Below are positions 55,606 to 64,000 of a DNA stretch of 64,000 bases, in pieces. This stretch comes from Legionella cincinnatiensis (lineage in GTDB: Bacteria; Pseudomonadota; Gammaproteobacteria; Legionellales; Legionellaceae): contig NZ_UGNX01000001.1 in the NCBI RefSeq assembly GCF_900452415.1, positions 3,720,001-3,784,000 on the forward strand, in the 5' to 3' direction. The notes below the pieces were generated by a model. It had not been told where the DNA came from. It saw only the letters and a program-made list of their open reading frames with translations, and made no database searches. The position numbers were made by a program, and so were the translations under genes. How positions within the stretch are numbered: position 1 is the stretch's first letter; each line of letters opens with the position of its first letter.

Positions 55606-57486
55606 ATGCATGCTCCTTTACGCACCCCTCAATTAACACCAACAGAAGACTCCTTAACTGAGTTTTGGTCCGAAATAGCACAACAAACTTTGGATTGGCT
55701 ACGTCCCTGGGATACAGTATTGACTGGTGGTTTGCAACATGGCGATGTAACTTGGTTTAAAGGTGGGAAACTAAACGTCAGCTTAAATTGTCTGGATAGA
55801 CATCTTCCCCATAAAGCAAATCACCCAGCAATTATTTGGGAGAGCGATGATCCAAGCCAAAATAAAACATTAACTTTTGCAAAATTACATGCTGAAGTAT
55901 GCCGCATGAGCAATGTACTCAAACAATTCAATGTAAAAAAAGGGGATAAAGTCGCCATCTACTTACCGATGATTCCTGAAGCAGCAATCGCCATGCTTGC
56001 TTGCACCCGAATTGGTGCAGTACACACGGTCATATTTGCTGGTTTTTCAGCCCAAGCTTTAAGACAACGTGTACTCGCATCAGAATGCAGCTGTATTATT
56101 ACTGCAAACCACTTTTATCGCGGAGGTAAATTAGTAGGATTAAAAGAACAAATTGATGAGGCATGCAAGGATTTGTCATTACCTAGGCTTGTCATTAAAA
56201 CCAGTAATGATCCTATTGCTTTTGATACAAATAAAGATCATTGGTGGCATGAGTTAAAAGAGAAAGTAAGTGATCATTGTGATCCTGAACCTATGGATGC
56301 CGAAGATCCATTGTTTATTCTTTATACTTCGGGCAGCACAGGACAACCTAAGGGAGTAGTTCATACTACAGGAGGTTATCTGGTACAAACAGCTTATACT
56401 CATCAGTTGCTCTTTAATTGTCACGATAATGACGTTTTTTGGTGTACCGCTGATGTAGGTTGGGTGACTGGTCATAGCTATTTAGTGTATGGCCCTCTTT
56501 GTAATGGAATCACCACGCTTATCTTTGAAGGAATCCCTACTTGGCCTGATCCTTCCAGAAATTGGCAAATTGTGGATAAGTATCAAGTGAATGTCTTTTA
56601 TACCGCACCTACTGCAATACGTGCTTTAATGCGCGCAGGAGATGACTGGCTCGCATCCAGCTCTCGCAGTTCTTTACGCTTACTAGGTTCCGTAGGTGAA
56701 CCCATCAATCCCGAAGCATGGCAATGGTATTTTCAAAAAGTAGGCCAAAGTCGATGTCCAATAATCGATACCTGGTGGCAAACAGAAACTGGGGCAGTAA
56801 TGATTAGTCCAAGAGTAGACGAGCCGAGCAGCAAACCTGGAGCTGCGCGCCAACCCATTCCAGGGGTTATCCCAGTGTTACTGAATGAGCATGGCCATGA
56901 AATAACCGGCGTTGGTGAAGGATATTTAGCGATAAAATATCCCTGGCCTTCTATGGCACGAACTATAGCAGGAGATCACCATCGCTATTGTACCACCTAT
57001 TTGCATCATGGCTATTACATTACTGGTGATGGCGCCAAGCGTGACGCAGATGGGGATTATTGGATCACCGGCCGTGTGGATGATGTCATTAATGTTTCAG
57101 GCCATCGCTTAGGTACTGCAGAAATTGAAAGTGCATTGGTGAGTCACCCTAGTGTTGCAGAAGCAGCTGTTGTTGGTATTCCTCATGAGTTAAAGGGGCA
57201 AGGAATTTATGCTTTTGTCATTTTAAGGGACGGTTTCACTGCAAATGATGCGTTAAAAGCTCAGTTAATCAAACAAGTAAATCAAGAAATAAGCCCTATA
57301 GCCAAACCAGATGTTATTCATTTTACTCATGACTTACCAAAAACACGCTCCGGTAAAATCATGCGGCGTATTTTGCGCAAAATCGCAGCAAAAGAAATAC
57401 AAAGTCTTGAAGAGTTAGGTGACATATCGACTTTAGCAAATCCTCAAATTGTTGCACAACTATGGGAAGAGTCGGCACAATTTTAA
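55606..57486 (+). CDS. acs: Acetyl-CoA synthetase-type AMP-forming ligase
   Basis: This 626-residue enzyme activates acetate or propionate to the CoA thioester. Motifs are the P-loop-like LYTSGSTGQPKGVVHTTGG, DTWWQTETGA, YITGDGAKRDADGDYW and the acetylatable Lys in KTRSGKIMRRILRKIA. GAGG lies six bases before the ATG. Its place in an mmsA-mmsB operon makes propionate or another short branched-chain acid a possible substrate, but the C-terminus is closer to Acs than PrpE. Confidence 0.92.
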   Translation: MHAPLRTPQLTPTEDSLTEFWSEIAQQTLDWLRPWDTVLTGGLQHGDVTWFKGGKLNVSLNCLDRHLPHKANHPAIIWESDDPSQNKTLTFAKLHAEVCRMSNVLKQFNVKKGDKVAIYLPMIPEAAIAMLACTRIGAVHTVIFAGFSAQALRQRVLASECSCIITANHFYRGGKLVGLKEQIDEACKDLSLPRLVIKTSNDPIAFDTNKDHWWHELKEKVSDHCDPEPMDAEDPLFILYTSGSTGQPKGVVHTTGGYLVQTAYTHQLLFNCHDNDVFWCTADVGWVTGHSYLVYGPLCNGITTLIFEGIPTWPDPSRNWQIVDKYQVNVFYTAPTAIRALMRAGDDWLASSSRSSLRLLGSVGEPINPEAWQWYFQKVGQSRCPIIDTWWQTETGAVMISPRVDEPSSKPGAARQPIPGVIPVLLNEHGHEITGVGEGYLAIKYPWPSMARTIAGDHHRYCTTYLHHGYYITGDGAKRDADGDYWITGRVDDVINVSGHRLGTAEIESALVSHPSVAEAAVVGIPHELKGQGIYAFVILRDGFTANDALKAQLIKQVNQEISPIAKPDVIHFTHDLPKTRSGKIMRRILRKIAAKEIQSLEELGDISTLANPQIVAQLWEESAQF

Positions 57487-57534
57487 CCTGGAAAAATACA
57501 TTCATAGTCATGAGTGGATGAAAAACCAAGAATT

Positions 57535-57575
57535 CTCACCATAACGCAACAGCGCTCATGGTGAGGCCATTTTAC
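57535..57575 (+). terminator. Terminator of the mmsA-mmsB-acs operon
   Basis: CTCACCAT (57535-57542) pairs with ATGGTGAG (57558-57565) around a 15-base loop and is followed by GCCATTTTA. The T tract is short, so moderate confidence. Confidence 0.5.
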
Positions 57576-57840
57576 TCTTAAAAAGACTTAACACTTAAAG
57601 TTTTAGAAATAGAGAGAGCTGAATCCTTGTTCCAAATCCAATCGTCTCTTCGTTTTCGTTTTTAATTCATTAACTGGTGTTGAGAGATTCTCTGGTTTTT
57701 TTAAATTCTAGCATGGACGTTCTGCGTATCGCAGTAAAATATGCGATATTAAAGGTCTCAATGTTATCAATTTCATCCTTTGTAAGAAAAAGAGCTTTAT
57801 TTAATAAATTTATTATTTCTATTCATTAAGTTAACGTGAA
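57576..57840. other. Intergenic stretch without recognised genes
   Basis: This AT-rich DNA between the acs terminator and the GC-rich palindrome contains no gene, promoter or repeat that I can support. It may hold decayed sequence. Confidence 0.35.
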
Positions 57841-57877
57841 TTATGGATAAAGATATAATTATAACGAGTCTCTATCA

Positions 57878-57997
57878 CGACCCGTTCTGGCTGAGGAGGC
57901 GCACCAGCGCCGTCTCGAAGCCTTGGGCATCGGGTTCGAAAGTACCTGCCAAGGCTTCGAGACGGCGCTGGTGCGCCTCCTCAGCCAGAACGGGTCG
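57878..57997. repeat. GC-rich perfect 49-bp inverted repeat
   Basis: The left arm, 57878-57926, begins CGACCCGTTCTGG; the right arm, 57949-57997, is its exact reverse complement; the loop is 22 bases (57927-57948). The arms are roughly two-thirds GC in an AT-rich genome. Similar CTGAGGAGGCGC...TCTCGAAG palindromes are common between genes of many GC-rich proteobacteria (recalled, not searched). This suggests transfer of a mobile palindromic element. Two short frames across it are not genes. Confidence 0.85.
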
Positions 57998-58005
57998 AAG
58001 TAATA

Positions 58006-58095
58006 ACTCGATCTCTTATCCATACTCGATCTCTTATCCATACTCGATCTCTTATCCATACTCGATTTCTTATCCATACTCGATTTCTTATCCAT
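58006..58095. repeat. Five 18-bp tandem repeats next to the palindrome
   Basis: The unit is ACTCGATCTCTTATCCAT; units 1-3 have CTCTT and units 4-5 have TTCTT. An inverted, slightly changed copy (ATGGATAAAGAT) stands at 57843 on the far side of the palindrome, so palindrome and tandem array together may be one element or an insertion into an older repeat. It lies 180 bp upstream of purL. Confidence 0.85.
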
Positions 58096-58273
58096 AATTG
58101 ACGTTAAGTTAGGATTAGTCAAAAAAGACTCCTATGGATTTTTTGGAGAAGAAGATTTTATTTTTTAGAAATTTTTTGACCAATTTGACAACTAAATGAC
58201 AAAATTTTTATTGCTTTTTGTCAGCAATACGATTACAATTTGTTGACGTTTTAGCTGATGGTCTTTACTTAAA

Positions 58274-60610
58274 ATGCTAGAAACACCGGATTGTTTTGAT
58301 TTCTCTCAATTGTCCTTGGATGAAATAGCTCATTTACTCCAACGTTTTAACCTGCGCCTAACTCCTGATGAAGCACTCACTATTCAGAATTCTTTATTAA
58401 AACGGCCACCCACTTATGCAGAATGCGTGTTATGGTCCATTCAAGGTTCGGAACATTGTTCTTATAAAAGCAGTCGTAAGCACCTTAATCAATTCATTAC
58501 TAAAGCACCTCACGTTATCCTAGGCCCCAAAGAAGATGCAGGCATTGTTGCCGTAGCTACTGATAAACAAGAACGACGCTATGGTATTGTCGTAAGCCAT
58601 GAGTCACATAATCATCCCTCACAACTTGTACCCTTCGAAGGAGCAGCGACTGGAGTAGGTGGTAACGTACGTGATGTCTGTTGTATGGGAGCAGAAGTGA
58701 TTGCCGTTGCAGACAGCTTACGCTTTGGAGACATTAATCGTGCGAAAACAAAATGGATTCATCAAGGGGTAGTTCAAGGTATTGCTGGATATGCGAATCC
58801 ACTTGGAATTCCTAATCTCGCCGGCGACACTTATTATGATGAAGCTTATAATGAAAATTGCCTGGTAACGGTAGTGACTTTAGGTGTAGTCCGCGAGGAT
58901 CACATTATTCATTCTTACGCCCCCTCTCATGCAGAAGATTATCAGTTTATCTTAGTAGGCAAACCAACCGATAACAGTGGCTTTGGCGGTGCAGCTTTTG
59001 CTTCGGCAACACTCAGTGAAGAACAACAAGAGCAAAATAAAGGAGCAGTTCAAGAACCTAATGCATTTTTACAACGGCATATTCTTAAAGCCAATTATGC
59101 TATGTTTGAATTTTTACGTGAAAATAACCTCATTGATCGGGTTGGTTTTAAAGATTTAGGTGCGGGCGGAATTGCTTGTGCCAGTGTGGAATTAGCAGAA
59201 GCAAGTGATTATGGTGCTGAAATTAATCTGGATTTGGTTCCTACCAGTATGGATAATTTACTTCCCGCAGTCATTTTATGTTCTGAAACCCAAGAACGTT
59301 TTATGTGGGTCGTGCCCCAAGAACTTGTAGATACCTTCTTAAAACATTACAACGAACGTTTTGCTCTTCCAGAAATCTGTGATGGTGCACAAGCAACGGT
59401 TGTAGGAAAAATAAGAAACGATGGTTTGTATGTAGTGAAAGCACAAGGTAAAGAGATTGTTTCTGCACAAGCCAAAGACATTACTAAAGGCATACTTTAC
59501 GATAGACCTTACCAAATAAAACAACCACCCCATAATGAACCAATACCTTTTAGCATTGACAATTTCAATGAACAATTATTGCAGTTGCTTTCGCATGAAA
59601 ACATTGCCTCTCGGGCTCCTATTTATGAAAGCTATGATAAGCAAGTTCAAGGTCGTTCTGTTCTTGAACCAGGATGGGCTGATGCTGGCTTGATTGCTCC
59701 ATTTAATGAAGATAAATATCCTGAAGAAATTCGCCAAACAGGGGTTGCTTTATCTGTTGATCATAACCCTCGTTACAATAAAATTGACGCTTATTGGGGG
59801 GCTGTTAACGCAGTTATAGAATCAGTACGCAACATCATTGCAGTGGGCGCGTGGCCTCTTGCACTGACAGACTGTCTGTGTTTTGGCAATCCAGAAAATG
59901 AGTTTCAAATGGGGGAGTTTGTTGCTTCAGTGCAAGGAATCACCGATGCATGTAAAGCAGTGAAAATGATTCATCATGATGCTTGCCTACCCATTATCTC
60001 AGGCAATGTATCCCTTTATAATGAATCAGCTCAAGGAGCTATTCCTCCAAGTCCTATTATCAGTTGTATAGGTGCTATCAGTGACTATTCCAAAGCAATA
60101 ACCTACGACTTAAAACAAACCAATTCTGTATTGCTCATGGTTGGAGAACGTAAGGATGAATGCGGTGGTAGCGTTTATTACCAATTGCACCATCAGCTCG
60201 GCAGCCAATTGCCCAAACCTGATCTTATTTCATTTGCCAACGAAATTAGTGCCGTCCATATCGCCATGCAAAAAGGGTTGATTCTTTCAGCTCACGACAT
60301 TTCCGAGGGGGGTATCGCTGTTGCCCTTGCGGAAATGAGCTTTAAAAATGAAATTGGTGTGGATGTTTTTATTCCTGGCAATTTGCCTAACGATAAAAAA
60401 TTATTCTCGGAAAGTGGGGGATTTATCCTCGAAGTTTCTCCACAGCATTTAAACCAAATGGAAACGCTACTTCAGGATCATTCAATAGCATTCCATACAA
60501 TAGGTGAAACAACAGCAACCCCAACATTGATGATGAATTCCGTAGTTCATGTACCTATTAGTGCAGCAAAAACTGCCTGGAAAAATGGTTTAGTTGAGAG
60601 GCTCATATAA
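58274..60610 (+). CDS. purL: FGAM synthase, small-type PurL subunit
   Basis: This 778-residue protein matches small-type PurL (about 740 residues), not the 1300-residue fused enzyme of most gammaproteobacteria. It converts FGAR to FGAM with ATP and glutamine-derived ammonia in purine synthesis. Motifs are SHESHNHPSQLVPFEGAATGVGGNVRD, in two parts, and GSGGFILE-like SESGGFILE near the end. No good ribosome site precedes the ATG. Small-type PurL needs PurQ and PurS; the next-but-one gene supplies PurQ and probably PurS. Confidence 0.95.
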   Translation: MLETPDCFDFSQLSLDEIAHLLQRFNLRLTPDEALTIQNSLLKRPPTYAECVLWSIQGSEHCSYKSSRKHLNQFITKAPHVILGPKEDAGIVAVATDKQERRYGIVVSHESHNHPSQLVPFEGAATGVGGNVRDVCCMGAEVIAVADSLRFGDINRAKTKWIHQGVVQGIAGYANPLGIPNLAGDTYYDEAYNENCLVTVVTLGVVREDHIIHSYAPSHAEDYQFILVGKPTDNSGFGGAAFASATLSEEQQEQNKGAVQEPNAFLQRHILKANYAMFEFLRENNLIDRVGFKDLGAGGIACASVELAEASDYGAEINLDLVPTSMDNLLPAVILCSETQERFMWVVPQELVDTFLKHYNERFALPEICDGAQATVVGKIRNDGLYVVKAQGKEIVSAQAKDITKGILYDRPYQIKQPPHNEPIPFSIDNFNEQLLQLLSHENIASRAPIYESYDKQVQGRSVLEPGWADAGLIAPFNEDKYPEEIRQTGVALSVDHNPRYNKIDAYWGAVNAVIESVRNIIAVGAWPLALTDCLCFGNPENEFQMGEFVASVQGITDACKAVKMIHHDACLPIISGNVSLYNESAQGAIPPSPIISCIGAISDYSKAITYDLKQTNSVLLMVGERKDECGGSVYYQLHHQLGSQLPKPDLISFANEISAVHIAMQKGLILSAHDISEGGIAVALAEMSFKNEIGVDVFIPGNLPNDKKLFSESGGFILEVSPQHLNQMETLLQDHSIAFHTIGETTATPTLMMNSVVHVPISAAKTAWKNGLVERLI

Positions 60611-61654
60611 ATGTCAATTATCGATTATAAAGCTGCCGGTGTGGATATAGAAGCAGGTAACGAAGCGGTTCGCAGTATTAAAAAAGCTGTAGAAAGTACT
60701 TTTTCACCCCAAGTACTTACAGGAATCGGCAGTTTTGGTGCCATGTATGACCTTAAAAGTCTTCTCCATCATTATGAACATCCTGTTCTTGTGCAAAGCA
60801 TTGACGGGGTAGGCACCAAAATGATGGTGGCCAAAATGATGCAAAAATTTGACACCATCGGTATTGATCTAGTGAGTGCAACAACCAATGACATTATTGT
60901 TTTGGGTGCAAAACCACTTACCTTGCTTGATTATATTGCCAATGATAAATTAAAACCCGAAATTATCGAACACATTATTCGTGGTATGGTAAAAGCATGC
61001 CAAGAAAATCAAATTTCTTTAGTGGGTGGTGAAACAGCTGAAATGCCTGGAACCTATCTTCCTGGCGAACACGACTTAGTGGGAGTAATTACTGGAGTTG
61101 TGGAAAAAAGTAAAGCAATCGAAGGAAAAGAAATAAGTGCAGGAGATATTGTAGTCGCCTTTCCTTCAAGTGGCTTGCACACTAATGGTTATTCATTAGC
61201 AAGAAAATTACTTTTCGACGTTGCAGGTTACAAAGTAGAATCCCAATTTCAAGATTTTACCCATACTATTGGTGAAGAGCTCTTGGCTCCACATGTTAAT
61301 TATACGCGCCCTATATTAAGCATTTTGGAAAAAAACATTCCGATTAAGGGAATGGCGCACATCACTGGAGGTGGGTTACTGGAGAATATTCCCCGTATCC
61401 TCCCTAAAAATTGTGCTGTTGAAATCCACAAAAGTTTGATCCCCGAGCTTCCAATATTTAATTTATTACGTAAATTAGGTCATCTTGATGATGAGCAAAT
61501 GTATCGCACTTTTAATATGGGTGCCGGTTTGGTTCTTTTTATAGCACCGGAAACACTCTCTGCTATTCGCGAAGTATTACGCGATTTTCCATCTTACCCT
61601 CTTTATGAAATTGGACACGTCATAAGAGGAGAGCAAAAGGTGACGCTTTTATGA
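60611..61654 (+). CDS. purM: AIR synthase
   Basis: This 347-residue enzyme closes the imidazole ring of FGAM to give AIR. Motifs are TGIGSFGAMYDLK, GIDLVSATTNDIIVLGAKPL and GGETAEMPGTY. It starts directly after the purL stop and overlaps purQ by four bases, so the purine genes are translationally coupled. Confidence 0.96.
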   Translation: MSIIDYKAAGVDIEAGNEAVRSIKKAVESTFSPQVLTGIGSFGAMYDLKSLLHHYEHPVLVQSIDGVGTKMMVAKMMQKFDTIGIDLVSATTNDIIVLGAKPLTLLDYIANDKLKPEIIEHIIRGMVKACQENQISLVGGETAEMPGTYLPGEHDLVGVITGVVEKSKAIEGKEISAGDIVVAFPSSGLHTNGYSLARKLLFDVAGYKVESQFQDFTHTIGEELLAPHVNYTRPILSILEKNIPIKGMAHITGGGLLENIPRILPKNCAVEIHKSLIPELPIFNLLRKLGHLDDEQMYRTFNMGAGLVLFIAPETLSAIREVLRDFPSYPLYEIGHVIRGEQKVTLL

Positions 61655-62934
61655 TACGCATAGGCTTAATTCAATTTCCGGGATCTAATTGTGAACGTGA
61701 GACAGCGCTTGCGGTAAAACGTGCAGGAATGGAGCCAGTTGAGTTTCTGTGGAATGAGCCGCTAGAAAAATTGCGCTGTTTGGATGGTTATATTCTTGTT
61801 GGTGGTTTTTCTTATGAAGATCGTTCCCGTGCCGGAATTATTGCAGCACTTGATCCCGTAATCCAAGAAATCAGAGCCCAAAGTGAACAAGGGAAACCGG
61901 TGCTAGGAATTTGCAATGGCGCACAAATCTTGGTTGAATCAGGATTGGTACCCGGACTTGAAGATCATGAGATTCATATGGCGCTTACCGAAAATAAACG
62001 AATCGTGAATCGCAAAATCATAGGAACCGGTTTTTATAATGCTTGGGTTCATATGCGCTTGTCTGACAAGCATCAACATAATGCGTTTACTCGCCATCTT
62101 GCAAGTACTGATTTAATCCATCTTCCCATTGCACATGCCCAGGGGCGTTTTCTTATACCCGACTCTTTATTAAATCAAATCGAAGAACAAGGCTTAAATC
62201 TTTTTCAATACTGTAATGCTGAAGGCACTATTATTGATAATTTCCCCATCAATCCCAATGGTTCCGCTGGTAATATTGCAGCAATTACAAACCAAGCAGG
62301 TAATGTGATGGCAATGATGCCCCACCCTGAACGTACTGTGAATGGTGACCCTATTTTTACATCCATGCGTGATTATATAAAAGACACGCGTCATCAGAGT
62401 CCAAGTAACGTCTCCCTTCATAACGTTTCATCTCGGATGACGGATTTGTCCTCATCCAAACTCCATCATTTTAGTAAAAATCCAAGTAGTTACCTATGCC
62501 TTGTCAAGCTTATTATTACTGATAACCAAGCATTAACCGTGCAAAAAACATTAGGACACTTAGGATTCCCAGTCACAGTGAACCGCTTTGAGCATTGGGA
62601 AATTGATTGTGATTCGCTAGAAAGTTTTGAATTATTAAAAAAAACGGGACTTTTGTATTCTGATCGCAAAGAGCGAGAAATTTCCTTAAATGAGTTTCGC
62701 TCTAAAAATACTTCGGCCTATCTCGTTCGCCCTCAAGAAGACTTGAAAGGACAACAAACATTACAAACACTTAAAACCCATTATACAGTTCCAAAAATCA
62801 ATAAAATAAGTCATGGTGTTTTATGGCAATTTACCAGCGATGAAGTCGATGTCGCGACGCTTACTGATCGTATTTTGTTAACTCACATTATTGGGAATCC
62901 ACATGCTCATGAATACTACAACTACTCATTATAG
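61651..62934 (+). CDS. purQ: PurQ glutaminase with C-terminal PurS-like extension
   Basis: This 427-residue protein is nearly twice normal PurQ length (about 225-260). Residues 1-245 are the class-I glutaminase: Cys88 in GICNGAQ, and His225-x-Glu227 in MPHPERT. Residues 283-420 form an extra part with two similar halves. The second (355-420) has AYLVRPQEDLKGQQTLQTL and VPKINKISHGVLWQF, matching the PurS pattern (x-LDPQG-x-A-x-x-x-L then V-x-x-V-R-x-G-K). The first half (283-345, LVKLIITDNQALTVQKTL) is a weaker match. It would supply both ammonia and the PurS bridge to small-type PurL. Confidence 0.85.
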   Translation: MIRIGLIQFPGSNCERETALAVKRAGMEPVEFLWNEPLEKLRCLDGYILVGGFSYEDRSRAGIIAALDPVIQEIRAQSEQGKPVLGICNGAQILVESGLVPGLEDHEIHMALTENKRIVNRKIIGTGFYNAWVHMRLSDKHQHNAFTRHLASTDLIHLPIAHAQGRFLIPDSLLNQIEEQGLNLFQYCNAEGTIIDNFPINPNGSAGNIAAITNQAGNVMAMMPHPERTVNGDPIFTSMRDYIKDTRHQSPSNVSLHNVSSRMTDLSSSKLHHFSKNPSSYLCLVKLIITDNQALTVQKTLGHLGFPVTVNRFEHWEIDCDSLESFELLKKTGLLYSDRKEREISLNEFRSKNTSAYLVRPQEDLKGQQTLQTLKTHYTVPKINKISHGVLWQFTSDEVDVATLTDRILLTHIIGNPHAHEYYNYSL

Positions 62935-63892
62935 TAATGAAATTCAAGAAGCCCTGGCTTTTTGCCTTGACCAAACAAGTTTGCCTGTAGGAGAAAAATA
63001 TCAAGGAAAAGTAAGAGATGCTTATGATCTTGGTGCTTCCATCATGCTTGTGACTACGGATAGGCTCAGTGCTTTTGACAGGCATTTGGCGCTCATTCCT
63101 TATAAGGGAGCCGTACTTAATTTAACCAGCGCATGGTGGTTTGAACAAACAAAAAACCTTGTCCCTAATCATATCATTGCCGTTCCCGATCCCAATGTAG
63201 TTATTGCTAAAAAATGTACTGTTTTTCCGATTGAGTTTGTAGTAAGAGGGTATATTAGCGGCACCACAAGCACTTCTTTGTGGACCCAATATCAAAATGG
63301 CATACGCGACTACTGCGGCATTACCTTTCCAGAAGGATTAAGAAAAAACCAAAAACTGGAACACGCTGTTTTGACCCCAACTACCAAAGAAAAAATTCAC
63401 GACCGCCCTATTTCTCCAGCTGAAATTATTTCTGAAGGATGGATGAGTGAAAAAGATTGGTTAGAAGTAAGTACCTTAGCACTTAAGCTCTATCAGCGAG
63501 GTGCTGAAATCGCTCGCGATCATGGCTTGATTTTAGTAGATACCAAGTATGAATTTGGTCGTGATGCTGAGGGAACAATTAGAGTCGTTGATGAAATTCA
63601 TACCCCTGATTCAAGTCGATACTGGTTGGCTGACAGTTACCAAGCACGTATTGCCGCGGGATTAGAGCCTGAAAATATAGACAAAGAGTTCTTACGCTTA
63701 TGGTTTGCTAAAAACTCTGATCCTTACCATGATGAAACACTCCCCCAAGCACCTCAAGAATTAGTTGAAGAGCTCTCAGCACGCTATATTCAACTTTATG
63801 AACGAATTACCGGTAAAAAATTTAATTTTACGGTGCATAAAGAACCGGCCGAGCAACGTATTATGCGCCATATTGCCAATTATTTGAGGTAA
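62903..63892 (+). CDS. purC: SAICAR synthase
   Basis: This protein of about 329 residues joins CAIR and aspartate. Motifs are GKVRDAYDLG, TTDRLSAFDR, FPIEFVVRGYISGTTSTSLW and DTKYEFGRD. The length fits the longer fungal/bacterial PurC type (about 300+) rather than the 237-residue E. coli form. The ATG at 62903 has GGGA six bases upstream; ATG at 62909 and TTG at 62891 are alternatives. It overlaps the purQ end by about 30 bp. Confidence 0.93.
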   Translation: MLMNTTTTHYSNEIQEALAFCLDQTSLPVGEKYQGKVRDAYDLGASIMLVTTDRLSAFDRHLALIPYKGAVLNLTSAWWFEQTKNLVPNHIIAVPDPNVVIAKKCTVFPIEFVVRGYISGTTSTSLWTQYQNGIRDYCGITFPEGLRKNQKLEHAVLTPTTKEKIHDRPISPAEIISEGWMSEKDWLEVSTLALKLYQRGAEIARDHGLILVDTKYEFGRDAEGTIRVVDEIHTPDSSRYWLADSYQARIAAGLEPENIDKEFLRLWFAKNSDPYHDETLPQAPQELVEELSARYIQLYERITGKKFNFTVHKEPAEQRIMRHIANYLR

Positions 63893-63900
63893 GTTCATCC

Positions 63901-64000
63901 ATGTGTGGGATCGTAGGTATTTACAGTCATGAATCCGTAGCCTCTGAATTGTATGAGAGCCTCATTCATCTGCAACATCGAGGACAAGATGCTGCAGGCA
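63901..64000 (+). CDS. purF: Amidophosphoribosyltransferase, 5' end
   Basis: The visible 33 residues begin MCGIVGIYSHES and contain LIHLQHRGQDAAG. Cys2 (Cys1 after Met removal) is the N-terminal nucleophile of this glutaminase. It catalyses the first committed step of purine synthesis. The gene starts eight bases after purC and continues past the window end. Confidence 0.95.
   Translation, partial: MCGIVGIYSHESVASELYESLIHLQHRGQDAAG

Noticed and set aside
57843..58122. Frames on both strands across the GC-rich palindrome and 18-bp array
   Set aside because: They are products of the inverted and tandem repeats; the encoded text mirrors itself on both strands.

Overview
The window reads as the chromosome of a Legionella species, probably not L. 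pneumophila. The DNA is AT-rich. It carries a SidP-like CX5R phosphatase, a RocC/ProQ-type RNA chaperone beside the glycolytic genes, an mmsA-mmsB-acs cluster, several large proteins with no recognisable domain, and repeat-rich intergenic DNA. All assignments come from reading the sequence and from memory of families; no database search was run.

Region 1 (1-17.4 kb) is variable chromosome. It holds a PPC/DUF296 protein fragment, an exported protein with a lysozyme-like motif, a HAD-like protein carrying a 37-residue tandem repeat, a bicupin with a LysR gene, a PPP-type phosphatase, a frameshifted exported nuclease/phosphatase-like pseudogene, a 756-residue unknown protein, a LysR gene divergent from an lrgA-lrgB pair, a DUF4156-like lipoprotein, and a two-gene unit joining a Kef-type antiporter to a YbdK-type glutamate-cysteine ligase. 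Three copies of a REPIN-like element with hairpin ends lie between these genes.

Region 2 (about 17.47-33.51 kb) is an integrated element next to the 3' end of ssrA (tmRNA). GTTACCC-type repeats mark both ends. From the integrase inward, on the minus strand, it carries a tyrosine integrase, an unknown gene, an AlpA-type regulator, a CHC2 zinc-finger primase fragment, a Toprim/DUF3987 replication protein and an MGGFGSGR-type zinc-ribbon protein. A defence operon follows: HTH regulator, hsdM, DNA-binding protein, Doc/Fic, hsdS, DUF6680-like membrane protein, hsdR and KAP NTPase. No phage structural genes are present, so it resembles a P4-like satellite or integrative element with restriction cargo. 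An intact ISL3-family element with an 8-bp target duplication sits between the integrase and ssrA.

Region 3 (34.9-57.5 kb) is core chromosome: ssrA, oligopeptidase A, a membrane protein, tkt-gap-pgk-pyk, tRNA-Gly(CCC), an exported protein, a putative HExxH protease, a helical unknown protein, rocC, a small membrane protein, dapB, the sidP-like gene, and mmsA-mmsB-acs for valine/propionate-type carbon flow.

Region 4 (57.5-64 kb) starts with a GC-rich perfect 49-bp inverted repeat and a 5 x 18-bp tandem array. A purine operon follows: purL-purM-purQ-purC-purF, with purF cut by the window end. PurL is the small type, and the PurQ protein has a C-terminal extension that looks like two PurS-like halves, which would complete the small-type FGAM synthase in two polypeptides.
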